A program made the position numbers and the translations under genes. A stretch of 64,000 bases of DNA from an uncultured Nitriliruptoraceae bacterium (lineage in GTDB: Bacteria > Actinomycetota > Nitriliruptoria > Nitriliruptorales > Nitriliruptoraceae): assembly GCA_913060655.1 (NCBI GenBank), contig CAJXTG010000003.1:48808-112807 (forward strand). The letters are read 5' to 3'. Shown in pieces: positions 53,723-61,336 of the stretch (within the stretch, counting starts at the first letter, position 1; each line of letters starts with the position of its first letter). A model generated the notes under the pieces. It was not told where the DNA came from. It saw only the letters and a list, made by a program, of their open reading frames with translations, and ran no database searches.

Positions 53723-54397
53723 ATGAGCGAGGTCCGGATCCGAGCCATCACCCCGATCCATGTCGGCCCTGACGAGTTGCGACGGCGTCAGGCCCGGTAC
53801 GACGAGTTCAGTCCGCCGGGTGTCGCCGTGTCGTTGGAGGACCTCCCGGCATCCCCTGACGTCCCTCGAGCACTCGGCACGCTGGAGGACATTGAGGCCT
53901 CCGAGCGCGTGGTCACCGCGTTGGCGCTCACGACCGACCCGGGACGGTTCGACCTCATACTTCCGGATTGCGTTCTGGACACGGGCGTCGAACGGATTCG
54001 TGACGCCGGTGCCCCCGTTCCGGTGGTCGGGCTCAGCGAACTGACCGCAGGTTTTGTCGGAGGGCTGGGTCTGCGACTCGCCGCCGTGACGCGGAACCGT
54101 CCGATCGGTGAGGCGTTGGGGCGGATCATCGAGGGCAGTGGCTCTGCGGGCCGCTTCGGTGGCGTAGAGGACCTCGAGTTGAGCTTCGAGGACATCAGCG
54201 ACGACGCCCGTTGGAACGGTGCGCTCGAAGCCGCTCGGGAGCGCATCGACGGTCGCCGCGGAGCCGACGTCATCCTGAACGGATGCTCCGCGGTCGACGT
54301 GACCATCGGGGACGGGATACCGGTCTTCGACCCCACCCGGCTTGCACTTCGTCTCATCGGCGTCGCGCTGTCGGAGTTGATGGTGGGTGGACGATGA
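53723..54397 (+). CDS. Asp/Glu/hydantoin racemase family protein
   Basis: 224 aa. Two Cys sit at the usual catalytic positions: PDCVLDTG (Cys83) and LNGCSAVDV (Cys188). The family includes amino-acid and hydantoin racemases, maleate cis-trans isomerase and arylmalonate decarboxylase. In this setting, racemisation of a ring-opened or ring-closed intermediate, or maleate-type isomerisation, are the main options. ATG follows GGAGGAACTGACC. It overlaps the next gene by 4 nt (ATGA). Confidence 0.85.
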   Translation: MSEVRIRAITPIHVGPDELRRRQARYDEFSPPGVAVSLEDLPASPDVPRALGTLEDIEASERVVTALALTTDPGRFDLILPDCVLDTGVERIRDAGAPVPVVGLSELTAGFVGGLGLRLAAVTRNRPIGEALGRIIEGSGSAGRFGGVEDLELSFEDISDDARWNGALEAARERIDGRRGADVILNGCSAVDVTIGDGIPVFDPTRLALRLIGVALSELMVGGR

Positions 54398-55764
54398 GCG
54401 ACGTCGATCTGATCGTCGCCGGGGCGGGCGCTGCAGGCTTCGCCGCTGCGATCCGGGCAGCGGAGCTCGGCGCCAGCGTGCTGCTCGCGGAAGCGAGCGC
54501 GACGTTCGAGCATGGTTCCAACACGTCGATGTCGACGTCCATGGTCCCGGCCGGGGGAAGCCGTTGGCAGGACCGGTTGGGCATCGTCGACTCGCCGGCG
54601 ACGTTTCGCGACGACATCATGCGCAAGACGAAGGGTACAGCGGACGCCACGGTGCTTCATGCGTTGACCGACGTCGCGCCCGAGCTCGTGGCGTGGCTCG
54701 CCGACGACTGCGACGTCCCGCTCGACCTCGTCACGGACTTCCGCTACCCGGGACACTCGACCGATCGGTGCCATGCGGTCCCCGACCGCGCTGGACGGAG
54801 CCTTCTCCGCAATCTCGGTTCGGCGCTCGAACGCCATCACGCGGCGACGCTCATCGCGCCCTTCCGTCTCCACGACGTCCTTGTCGAGGACGGCAGGGTC
54901 GTCGGTGGCGTGCTGCAGACACCTGACGGGAGCGTCGAGGAGGTCCGGTCGAGGCTCGGCGTCATCCTCGCGACCAACGGGTACGGCGCCGATCCTGCGT
55001 TGGTCCGCCGCTTCGCACCGGAAATCGCAGAGGGCGTCTACCACGGAGGGGATGGGAGCCGTGGCGACGCGCTGAGGATCGGCGAGCGACTCGGGGCAGG
55101 GACCGCGCAGCTCGACGCCTATCAGGGACACGGGGCGCTCGCCGTCCCGCACAATGTGCTCCTCACCTGGGCGACCGTCATGCACGGTGGCGTCGTCGTC
55201 AACATCGAGGGGGAGCGGTTCGATGACGAGACCATCGGGTACTCGGAGTACGGCGCTCGGGTGCTCGCCCAGCCGGGGCGGACAGCGTGGGTCATCTTCG
55301 ACACGAGGATCCACGACGCCTGCCAGCCGTTCGCGGACTACCAGGATCTCCTCAGCCAGAACGCTGTCCGCTGGGCGGACGACGTCGACAGCCTCGCGGA
55401 GACGATCGGAGCCCCGGCAGAGACCCTCAACAAGACGCTCGCCGACGTGGCGCGAGCCGCGCGCGGCGAGGCGGCTGACGCGTTCGGGCGCCCCACGTTC
55501 GCAGGCGAGCTCGTCGCCCCCTTCGCCGCCGTCCGGGTCACCGGCGCGCTCTTCCACACGCAGGGCGGCCTCGCCGTCGACGCCGACGCGCGGGTGCTCA
55601 CTCCCGCGCTCGAGGCGATCGCCGGTCTGTACGCCGCGGGCGGAGCAGCCGTGGGCATCTCGGGAAATGGGGCTTCGGGGTACCTGGCCGGGAACGGGTT
55701 GCTCTCGGCGCTCGGCCTCGGGTACCTCGCAGGACAACATGCGGTCGGCACGATGGTCGGCTGA
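54394..55764 (+). CDS. FAD-dependent oxidoreductase (fumarate reductase/tricarballylate dehydrogenase-like)
   Basis: 456 aa, FAD_binding_2 family. ADP-binding motif VAGAGAAGFAAAIRAAELGASVLLAEA (about 8-34), TSMSTSMVPAGGSRWQ, the catalytic-domain segments and the C-terminal GGLAVDADARVLTPALEAIAGLYAAGGAAVGISGNGASGYLAGNGLLSALGLG (about 396-448). Members oxidise or reduce C=C bonds of dicarboxylates, tricarballylate or ketosteroids. No signal peptide, so cytoplasmic. Operon position after the racemase suggests it acts on the same carbon skeleton. Confidence 0.87.
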   Translation: MSDVDLIVAGAGAAGFAAAIRAAELGASVLLAEASATFEHGSNTSMSTSMVPAGGSRWQDRLGIVDSPATFRDDIMRKTKGTADATVLHALTDVAPELVAWLADDCDVPLDLVTDFRYPGHSTDRCHAVPDRAGRSLLRNLGSALERHHAATLIAPFRLHDVLVEDGRVVGGVLQTPDGSVEEVRSRLGVILATNGYGADPALVRRFAPEIAEGVYHGGDGSRGDALRIGERLGAGTAQLDAYQGHGALAVPHNVLLTWATVMHGGVVVNIEGERFDDETIGYSEYGARVLAQPGRTAWVIFDTRIHDACQPFADYQDLLSQNAVRWADDVDSLAETIGAPAETLNKTLADVARAARGEAADAFGRPTFAGELVAPFAAVRVTGALFHTQGGLAVDADARVLTPALEAIAGLYAAGGAAVGISGNGASGYLAGNGLLSALGLGYLAGQHAVGTMVG

Positions 55765-55808
55765 TACGACGAAGGCGAAGACCCCCGACGACGAAGGAGC
55801 GCAATCCC

Positions 55809-56111
55809 ATGGAGTTCCTGGTGAACATCGAGATCGAGTGGCCGGCTGACGGCGATCCGGAGCAGCGGGATCGCATCTTCGAAGCCGAGCTCACGCGCGG
55901 CCGCGAACTCGCCGAGGCCGGCATCATGCGTCGGCTGTGGCGTGTGCCCGGGCGATGGGCGAACTGGGGCATCTGGGAGGCCGAGGACGCGACCGAGGTC
56001 CATCGGGCCATCAGCTCGCTGCCGTTATGGCCCTGGATGAGCGTGACCGTCCACCCGCTCGCGGTGCACCCGAACGACCCCCGCGACATGGAGCTCCCCG
56101 CGCCGGCCTGA
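55809..56111 (+). CDS. Muconolactone delta-isomerase-like protein
   Basis: 100 aa, ferredoxin-like fold. MEFLVNIEIEWP and AELTRGRELAEAGIMRRLWRVPGRWANWGIWEAEDATEVHRAISSLPLWPWMSVTVHPLAVHP match the CatC pattern. True CatC isomerises muconolactone in beta-ketoadipate catabolism; relatives act as isomerases of other lactones or as uncharacterised partners. No catA/catB is nearby, so the substrate is different or the pathway is elsewhere. It uses a TTA codon (56025-56027). Last gene of the operon. Confidence 0.85.
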   Translation: MEFLVNIEIEWPADGDPEQRDRIFEAELTRGRELAEAGIMRRLWRVPGRWANWGIWEAEDATEVHRAISSLPLWPWMSVTVHPLAVHPNDPRDMELPAPA

Positions 56112-56122
56112 GCGCACTCAGG
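56107..56122. terminator. Convergent hairpin containing both stop codons
   Basis: CCTGAG-CGCA-CTCAGG. The stop of the isomerase gene (56109-56111) and of the IclR gene (56120-56118) lie in opposite arms. Confidence 0.5.
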
Positions 56123-56915
56123 TCGGCCGTTTGCCGAGCAGACGCGACGCGTCGGTCGCAATCGCGAGCACCAGCGGCGGGATGGTGGCGAACTGGTCGC
56201 GGAAGCGCTCGACGGGTCCGCACACGGAGATCGCAGCGATCGGATGTCCAGAGCTGTCGAGGATCGGCGCGGCGACGCTCCCTGCGCCGGCCTGCCGCTC
56301 CTCCTGTGAGATTGCGTAGCCCGTGTCTCGGATCTCCCGCAGCTCAGCACGCAGCGCATCGACGTCGACGATTGTCTTCGACGTCAGCGCGACGAGTTCC
56401 CCGTTCGTCAGGTACTCCTCCTGTTCCGCTGCGCTCAAGAACGCGAGGAAGGACTTCGACGAGCTCCCTGCATGCAGTGGGAACGGCTTCCCGATCGCGA
56501 CCAACATCTTGATCTCACGGTCCGGGGTGACCTGATCGACGTACATGCGGCTCCACCCGTTGCGGAGTGAGAAGGTCGCGGTCTCACCGGTCCGGTCACT
56601 GAGTTCCTGAAGTCGCGGGAGCATCAGTGAGCGGAGGTCGAGACGATTGGTGTACGCCGTACCGAGGACGAGCGCCATGGGGCCGAGGCGATACCGGCGT
56701 GACCCTGGGTCGACCTGGAGGTAGTCGTTCGCGACGAGCGTGACGAGCACCCGGTGGACGACCGCTTTGGAGAGCGACAGTTCGCGTGCGACCTCGCTCA
56801 CGCCGACGTCGTCCTTCTCGGAGGAGGCGATGAGGTTCAGGACCGCGAGCGCCCGATCGATCGTCGAGAGCACGGGCGGACCTGGGGTGTTCCGCGTGTC
56901 GGTCGGTGCGCTCAT
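56118..56915 (-). CDS. IclR family transcriptional regulator
   Basis: 265 aa. A winged HTH (about 15-75: IDRALAVLNLIASSEKDDVGVSEVARELSLSKAVVHRVLVTL) and a ligand-binding domain (about 90-262, with LPRLQELSDRTGETATFSLR and GAGSVAAPILDSSGHPIAAISVCGPVERF). IclR proteins control catabolic and glyoxylate operons and bind small acids. A 27-bp palindrome with GTTCCG arms overlaps its own promoter, so autoregulation is likely. ATG follows CCGGAGGGATCG. Sits between the forward and reverse catabolic operons. Confidence 0.93.
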   Translation of the reverse strand: MSAPTDTRNTPGPPVLSTIDRALAVLNLIASSEKDDVGVSEVARELSLSKAVVHRVLVTLVANDYLQVDPGSRRYRLGPMALVLGTAYTNRLDLRSLMLPRLQELSDRTGETATFSLRNGWSRMYVDQVTPDREIKMLVAIGKPFPLHAGSSSKSFLAFLSAAEQEEYLTNGELVALTSKTIVDVDALRAELREIRDTGYAISQEERQAGAGSVAAPILDSSGHPIAAISVCGPVERFRDQFATIPPLVLAIATDASRLLGKRPT

Positions 56916-56966
56916 CGATCCCTCCGGTCGGTCTGGTGCCCTATTGGCCCCGACGCCTTGAGGGAG

Positions 56967-56972
56967 ATACTA
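56967..56972 (-). promoter_or_regulatory. -10 element of the iclR-type gene
   Basis: TAGTAT on the reverse strand; the -35 position 17 nt upstream falls inside the palindrome at 56977-57003. Confidence 0.5.
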
Positions 56973-56976
56973 GGAC

Positions 56977-57003
56977 ATCACGTTCCGGTCCGCGGAACGT
57001 GAT
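56977..57003. promoter_or_regulatory. Palindromic operator of the IclR regulator
   Basis: ATCACGTTCCG-GTCCG-CGGAACGTGAT: 11-bp perfect arms with a 5-bp centre, just upstream of the iclR -10. The core GTTCCG-N5-CGGAAC is of the kind bound by IclR proteins. It lies 4 bp after the stop codon of the upstream operon and could also form a terminator hairpin. Confidence 0.68.
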
Positions 57004-57006
57004 CCG

Positions 57007-58425
57007 TCAGTTCGGATCGAGGGTGGCGAACAGCGATCCGACGTTCTCGGCGGCGGTCAACGCGCGCACGGCCTCCTCGGCCGCGCGGATGGTGTCAGTC
57101 CTGAGGCCGTGCGCCGCGTTGTCGCGGAACTTCGTCGCGAGCTCGGCGTCGCTCAACGGAGCCTCATCCCCGCCGCGGTTCGCCATGACGGCGACCTCAT
57201 GCTCGTCGCCGCCGCGCGTTCTTACCTTGAGTGTCGCGGGGAACTGGTAGGGGAACACCTCGTTGCAGGCTGCGTCCGCGACGACGCTGACCTTCGCCAT
57301 GAGCGCGCGACGATCGGGGTCGGTCGCACGCTCATCGGTGAAGTCCTCGAGGCCGGCGCCGAGCCCGCCACCGCCGAAGAATCCGAGGGCCACCATGTAC
57401 GGGCCGCTAAACTGCGCCTGGTAGCCGGTCTCTGGGGCACGCTTGACGTCGATCGGCTCACCGATCGTGCGGACGGTCGCGCCGGCGACACCCAGCTCGA
57501 CCTGCTCGACGTCCTCCGGCCGCACTCCGCGCTCACGCACGATGCGAGCGGCGTCGAGGGCGGTGTGCGTGAAGTGGTTCGCCGGGTACGGCTTGAAGAA
57601 GATGCCGGGGACCTGCCAGTGCTCGCCCAGTCGGTCGGTCACCTCGCCGAGCGCGACACGGCCCTGCAGGAACGCCTCGAGGAAGCCGAAGCGACCCTCG
57701 AGGGCCGTCGGTGGACCGGTGAAGCCGTGAGTCACGAGTTGTGCGGCCGTGACGCCGGAATGTGCCGCCCAACCGCAGTGCAACCGTTTGACCGTCCCGC
57801 CGGTGCGGTTCGCCTCGATGATGCCGCCGGCCATCGAGGCGGACACCCCGATGGCGTCGACGACGCCGCGCTCGCTCCCGTCGAGGAGGAGCGACGCGGC
57901 GACCGCGGATCCGAGCGTCCCGCAGATCGAGGTGGCGTGCTGACCGTGCTCGAAGAACACCGAGTTCCGCAGTTCGCGGTCGTAGCCAGCCATCCCGAGC
58001 CGCACGACGACCTCGATGCCGACCGCGATCGCGTCGACCACCTGCGCGCCGGTGGCTCCCGACTGCTCTGCGGCGGCGAGCGCGGCGGGCACGACGCTCG
58101 CCGACGGGTGCAGCACCGACGGCAGGTGCGTGTCGTCGTAGTCGAGCGAATGTGCGAGGACGCCGTTCGCGAACGCGGCCCACGGCGCGGCGATGCGCTG
58201 CGTCTCGCCGATGATCGAGGCCTGGTCCGCGCCACCCTGGGCGAGCGCGTACGTGAGGGCGCCATCGCTCGTGGCGAGTGGCCGTGCCGCGAGCTGCAGT
58301 CCGGTGATGTCGAGTACGCGCTGTTGCACGCTCGAGCGCACGTCGGCGGGCGCGCCCTCGGCGAGCGTGCGGGTTGCGAACGCGGCCAACTGCTCGGAGA
58401 GCGTCGGAAGGGCGGCCTCAGCCAT
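57007..58425 (-). CDS. MmgE/PrpD family protein 2
   Basis: 472 aa. Canonical features: VLDITGLQLAA, FANGVLAHSLDYDDTHLPSVLHPSASVVPAALAAAEQ (about 87-123), GSAVAASLLL, SGVTAAQLVTHGFTGPPTALEGRFGF (about 240-265), IFFKPYPANHFTHTALDAA with a conserved His/Lys set, and a C-terminal domain. Reaction candidates: dehydration or decarboxylation of a di- or tricarboxylate. Last gene of the reverse operon; ATG 58425 overlaps the cyclase by 8 nt. More typical of the family than copy 1. Confidence 0.9.
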   Translation of the reverse strand: MAEAALPTLSEQLAAFATRTLAEGAPADVRSSVQQRVLDITGLQLAARPLATSDGALTYALAQGGADQASIIGETQRIAAPWAAFANGVLAHSLDYDDTHLPSVLHPSASVVPAALAAAEQSGATGAQVVDAIAVGIEVVVRLGMAGYDRELRNSVFFEHGQHATSICGTLGSAVAASLLLDGSERGVVDAIGVSASMAGGIIEANRTGGTVKRLHCGWAAHSGVTAAQLVTHGFTGPPTALEGRFGFLEAFLQGRVALGEVTDRLGEHWQVPGIFFKPYPANHFTHTALDAARIVRERGVRPEDVEQVELGVAGATVRTIGEPIDVKRAPETGYQAQFSGPYMVALGFFGGGGLGAGLEDFTDERATDPDRRALMAKVSVVADAACNEVFPYQFPATLKVRTRGGDEHEVAVMANRGGDEAPLSDAELATKFRDNAAHGLRTDTIRAAEEAVRALTAAENVGSLFATLDPN

Positions 58426-59251
58426 CGGTGCGACCGTCCGTGTCCGCGACGACCGCGAGGGGACGCAACGGAGCGCCGGTGGCACCGACCAGCGGGAGCG
58501 GAGCGAGGACGAGCGTGAACTCGCGGACCCCGTCGCGCCCGATCTCCTCGAGGTTCATCGTCTCGATGATGTTGATGCCCTCCTCGACGAGCAGGATCCT
58601 GTGCGCCGGGAGAATGGCGTGGCCCTTCCCGGCCTCGAGACGTTCGAACGCTATCGAGTCGGCCCCGACCGCACGGGGTCGGTTCGCGGCGAGCCAGCGT
58701 GCGCCGTCAGCGCTAACGCCGGGGACTCCGGTCACGAGGCCCATGTAGGCCGCACCCTCGTCCCAGCGTGCACCCCAGCCGGAACGGACGAGCAGCACGT
58801 CACTCGGTTCCGGGCTGGTGCCGGTCAGGGCCAGCGCCGCGTCGAGGTCGTCGGGGGTGATCTCGTAGCCGGGCTCACACGTCGCGAGGCCGAGGGCCGC
58901 AGGGACGTCGAGGAGGATTCCCCGGACGAGCGCTGGCGCGAAGACGTGGATGCCGTGGTCAGGGAACGCCCCACCGACCTGCGCCGTCGTGGCATCCGCG
59001 CCGCCGTAGAGTTCGCCGTCCTGGGAGACGTGTCCGAGCGCGTCGATGTGGGTCCCGACGTGCGTTCCGAGCGTGATCAGATCGTTCGCCGCCGACCCTC
59101 CGTCGCCCCGGACCGCGTCGCCGTGCCGGCGTGGCATGGCGCGCCAGTACGCCGGGTGGTTCGGTGACTGTGGCATCCCGACCACGTAGGGACGCGCGAG
59201 GTCGTAGGTGGTCGTGCCGCGACGGACCGCGTCGAGCAGGCTGTCGGTCAT
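58418..59251 (-). CDS. Cyclase family protein (kynurenine formamidase-like hydrolase)
   Basis: 277 aa. The metal motif HVGTHIDALGHV (HxGTHxDxxxH, about 64-75) and downstream GILLDVPAALG, DVLLVRSGWGARW, GINIIETMNLEEI identify PF04199. Known members hydrolyse N-formyl groups, isatin or other amide/lactam bonds using Zn or Mn. Here it may cleave the amide left after the hydantoinase step. Overlaps the CitE-like gene by 4 nt (ATGA) and PrpD-2 by 8 nt. Confidence 0.88.
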   Translation of the reverse strand: MTDSLLDAVRRGTTTYDLARPYVVGMPQSPNHPAYWRAMPRRHGDAVRGDGGSAANDLITLGTHVGTHIDALGHVSQDGELYGGADATTAQVGGAFPDHGIHVFAPALVRGILLDVPAALGLATCEPGYEITPDDLDAALALTGTSPEPSDVLLVRSGWGARWDEGAAYMGLVTGVPGVSADGARWLAANRPRAVGADSIAFERLEAGKGHAILPAHRILLVEEGINIIETMNLEEIGRDGVREFTLVLAPLPLVGATGAPLRPLAVVADTDGRTDG

Positions 59252-60147
59252 CGTTCCCTCCGGAGCGAGAGCAGGCCCCGAGCGCGCCGCACGACGGCGA
59301 TGTCGACCAGTTCGCCGTCCAGCGTCGTCGCACCTCCGCCGGCCGCGTCGGCGGAGGCGACGACGCGAGCGGCATGGGCGAGTTCGGCCGCGTCAGGGGT
59401 GAAGTGGGTGTGGATCGCCGCGAGCTGCCGCGGATGGATAGCAGACTTGCCGTGGAACCCGAGGGCGCGGGCGCGCACCAGTGCGTCGTTCAGTGCCTCC
59501 TCGTCGTTCAGGATGGTGGTCGCGCCGTCGACCGGGGCAGCGATGCCGGCAGCGCGCGAGGCGAGCACGACGAGTGAGCGGGGGATGAGCGTGGTGAGCG
59601 CGTCGTCGCCGCGTCCGTCGAGGTCCGCGACCAGGTCGGCCTCGCCGACGACGAGGCGGAGGACACGGGGGGAGCTCGCGGCGATCTCCTCCGCGCGCAG
59701 CACCCCCTTCGCCGATTCGATGGTGGGATAGAGGTGAACGACACTGGGAGGCATGCCGAGCGCCTGCTCCCGCACCGTGATGGCGTCGGCGGCGGCACGG
59801 ATCGCATCCGCGTCCTCGGCCTTCGGGAGGCGCAGCGCCTCGACCGCGGGATGCACGGCGACGTCGAGGTCGCGCGCGTTGTACCCGTCCTCGTGGCGGT
59901 TGATCCGGACGTGCACGGCCGGTGCGTCGATCGTGCGAGGGGAGCCCGCGAGCTCGTCGAGCAGCCGCGCGACGGCCGTCCGCGCTAGATCCTTACGATC
60001 AGGAGCGACCGCGTCCTCGAGGTCGAGCACGACCGCATCGGACCCGGCGGCGAGCGCCTTGCGCATCACGGCCTCGTCGCACCCCGGCGCGAAGAGGTAG
60101 CTGCGGTGCGCTCGGACGCGCACGGTCGCGTCGTCAGGCGATGACAT
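59248..60147 (-). CDS. HpcH/HpaI aldolase-citrate lyase family protein (CitE-like CoA lyase)
   Basis: 299 aa. RSYLFAPGCDEAVMRKAL (about 15-32), DAVVLDLEDAVAPDRKDLAR (about 37-56), VRINRHEDG, LRLPKAEDADAI, YPTIESAKGVLRAEEI and FHGKSAIHPRQL are hallmarks of CitE/malyl-CoA or citramalyl-CoA lyases. Such enzymes split 3-hydroxyacyl-CoA acids to acetyl-CoA plus glyoxylate or pyruvate. Partner CaiB CoA-transferase upstream overlaps by 14 nt, supporting a CoA-dependent cleavage. ATG 60147 chosen; another ATG lies 6 nt upstream. Confidence 0.9.
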   Translation of the reverse strand: MSSPDDATVRVRAHRSYLFAPGCDEAVMRKALAAGSDAVVLDLEDAVAPDRKDLARTAVARLLDELAGSPRTIDAPAVHVRINRHEDGYNARDLDVAVHPAVEALRLPKAEDADAIRAAADAITVREQALGMPPSVVHLYPTIESAKGVLRAEEIAASSPRVLRLVVGEADLVADLDGRGDDALTTLIPRSLVVLASRAAGIAAPVDGATTILNDEEALNDALVRARALGFHGKSAIHPRQLAAIHTHFTPDAAELAHAARVVASADAAGGGATTLDGELVDIAVVRRARGLLSLRRER

Positions 60148-61336
60148 CAGCATCCCGCAGCGCAGCGATCCGTTCGGTCGACAGGCCGGCGTGCTCCGCG
60201 AGGATCGCGTCGGTGTCAGCACCGTGCGCACGGCCGGTCGAACGGATTGAGCCTGGCGTCTCGGACATGCGGAAGAGCACGTTGTGCTGCAGCAGCTCCC
60301 CGAGCTCGGGATCGCTCACCCTCGTCAGCATCTCGTGAGCGTCGACCTGCGGATCCGCGACGAGGTCCGCCGCCGAGTACACCGGAGCGACGGCCGCGCC
60401 CGCAGCGCTGAAGGCTTCCATCACCTCGTCACGCGTCCGCGCGGCGATCCATGTGCCGACGAGGTCGTCGAGCAGGTCGACGTGCGCCGCGCGGCCCGTG
60501 CCCGTCGCGAACCATGGCTCGTCGGCGACCCCAGCGTGTCCGACGAGTTCCATCACGCGTCGTGCGATCGCGTCGGCGCTCGTGGAGACCGCGACCCAGT
60601 GCTCGTCGGCGGTCCGGTAGAGGTTGCGTGGCGCGTTGTTCTGCGACCGGTTCCCGGTGCGCTTCCCGATCGCGCCGGTCAGGTCGTAGACGGTCGGGCC
60701 GGGGCCTACGGCGGTCATGATCGGCTCCAGCAGGCTCAGATCGATGACCTGTCCAGCGCCATCCTTCGCGTCGCGGTGGTAGAGCGCCATCGCGACCGCC
60801 GACGCACCGGTGATCCCGGCGATGGAGTCCGCGAGTCCGAACGCGGGCAGGGTCGGGGGCCCGTCCGCCTGACCGGTGAGGTGAGCGAAGCCGCTCATCG
60901 CCTCGACGAGCGTTCCGAAGGCGGGACGGGACGCGTAGGGGCCGTCCTGGCCGAAGCCCGTCACGCGCAGGAGGATGAGGCGTGGGTTCCGCTCGCGCAG
61001 GACGTCCCATCCCAGGCCCCAGCGCTCGAGCGTCCCGGGTCGGAAGTTCTCGACGAGCACGTCGGCGTTCGCGATGAGCGACAGCAGCACCTCGGCGCCC
61101 TCGGGGCGCGAGAGGTCGACGGCCGCGGTCCGCTTGTTCCGGGCGATCTCCTTCCACCAGATTCCGCTGCCGTCGACGGCAGGACCGTGCCCTCGCATGC
61201 CGTCCGGCTTGCGGGGATGCTCGATCTTGAGCACCTCCGCCCCGAAGTCCCCCAGGATCTGGCAGGTGAGGGGTCCCGCAAGGATGGTCGAGCAGTCGAT
61301 GACGGTCACACCGTCGAGCGGACCACTGGCGCTCAT
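60134..61336 (-). CDS. CaiB/BaiF family (class III) CoA-transferase
   Basis: 400 aa. GVTVIDCSTILAGPLTCQILGDFGAEVLKIEHP (about 9-41), NKRTAAVDLSRPEG, VENFRPGTLERWGL, TGFGQDGPYASRPAFGTLVEAMSGF (about 126-150) and the catalytic Asp170 in FGLADSIAG, near the Asp169 of formyl-CoA transferase. It moves CoA between organic acids such as succinate, itaconate, citramalate or mesaconate. The start overlaps the hydantoinase stop by 4 nt (ATGA). Confidence 0.92.
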   Translation of the reverse strand: MSASGPLDGVTVIDCSTILAGPLTCQILGDFGAEVLKIEHPRKPDGMRGHGPAVDGSGIWWKEIARNKRTAAVDLSRPEGAEVLLSLIANADVLVENFRPGTLERWGLGWDVLRERNPRLILLRVTGFGQDGPYASRPAFGTLVEAMSGFAHLTGQADGPPTLPAFGLADSIAGITGASAVAMALYHRDAKDGAGQVIDLSLLEPIMTAVGPGPTVYDLTGAIGKRTGNRSQNNAPRNLYRTADEHWVAVSTSADAIARRVMELVGHAGVADEPWFATGTGRAAHVDLLDDLVGTWIAARTRDEVMEAFSAAGAAVAPVYSAADLVADPQVDAHEMLTRVSDPELGELLQHNVLFRMSETPGSIRSTGRAHGADTDAILAEHAGLSTERIAALRDADVIA

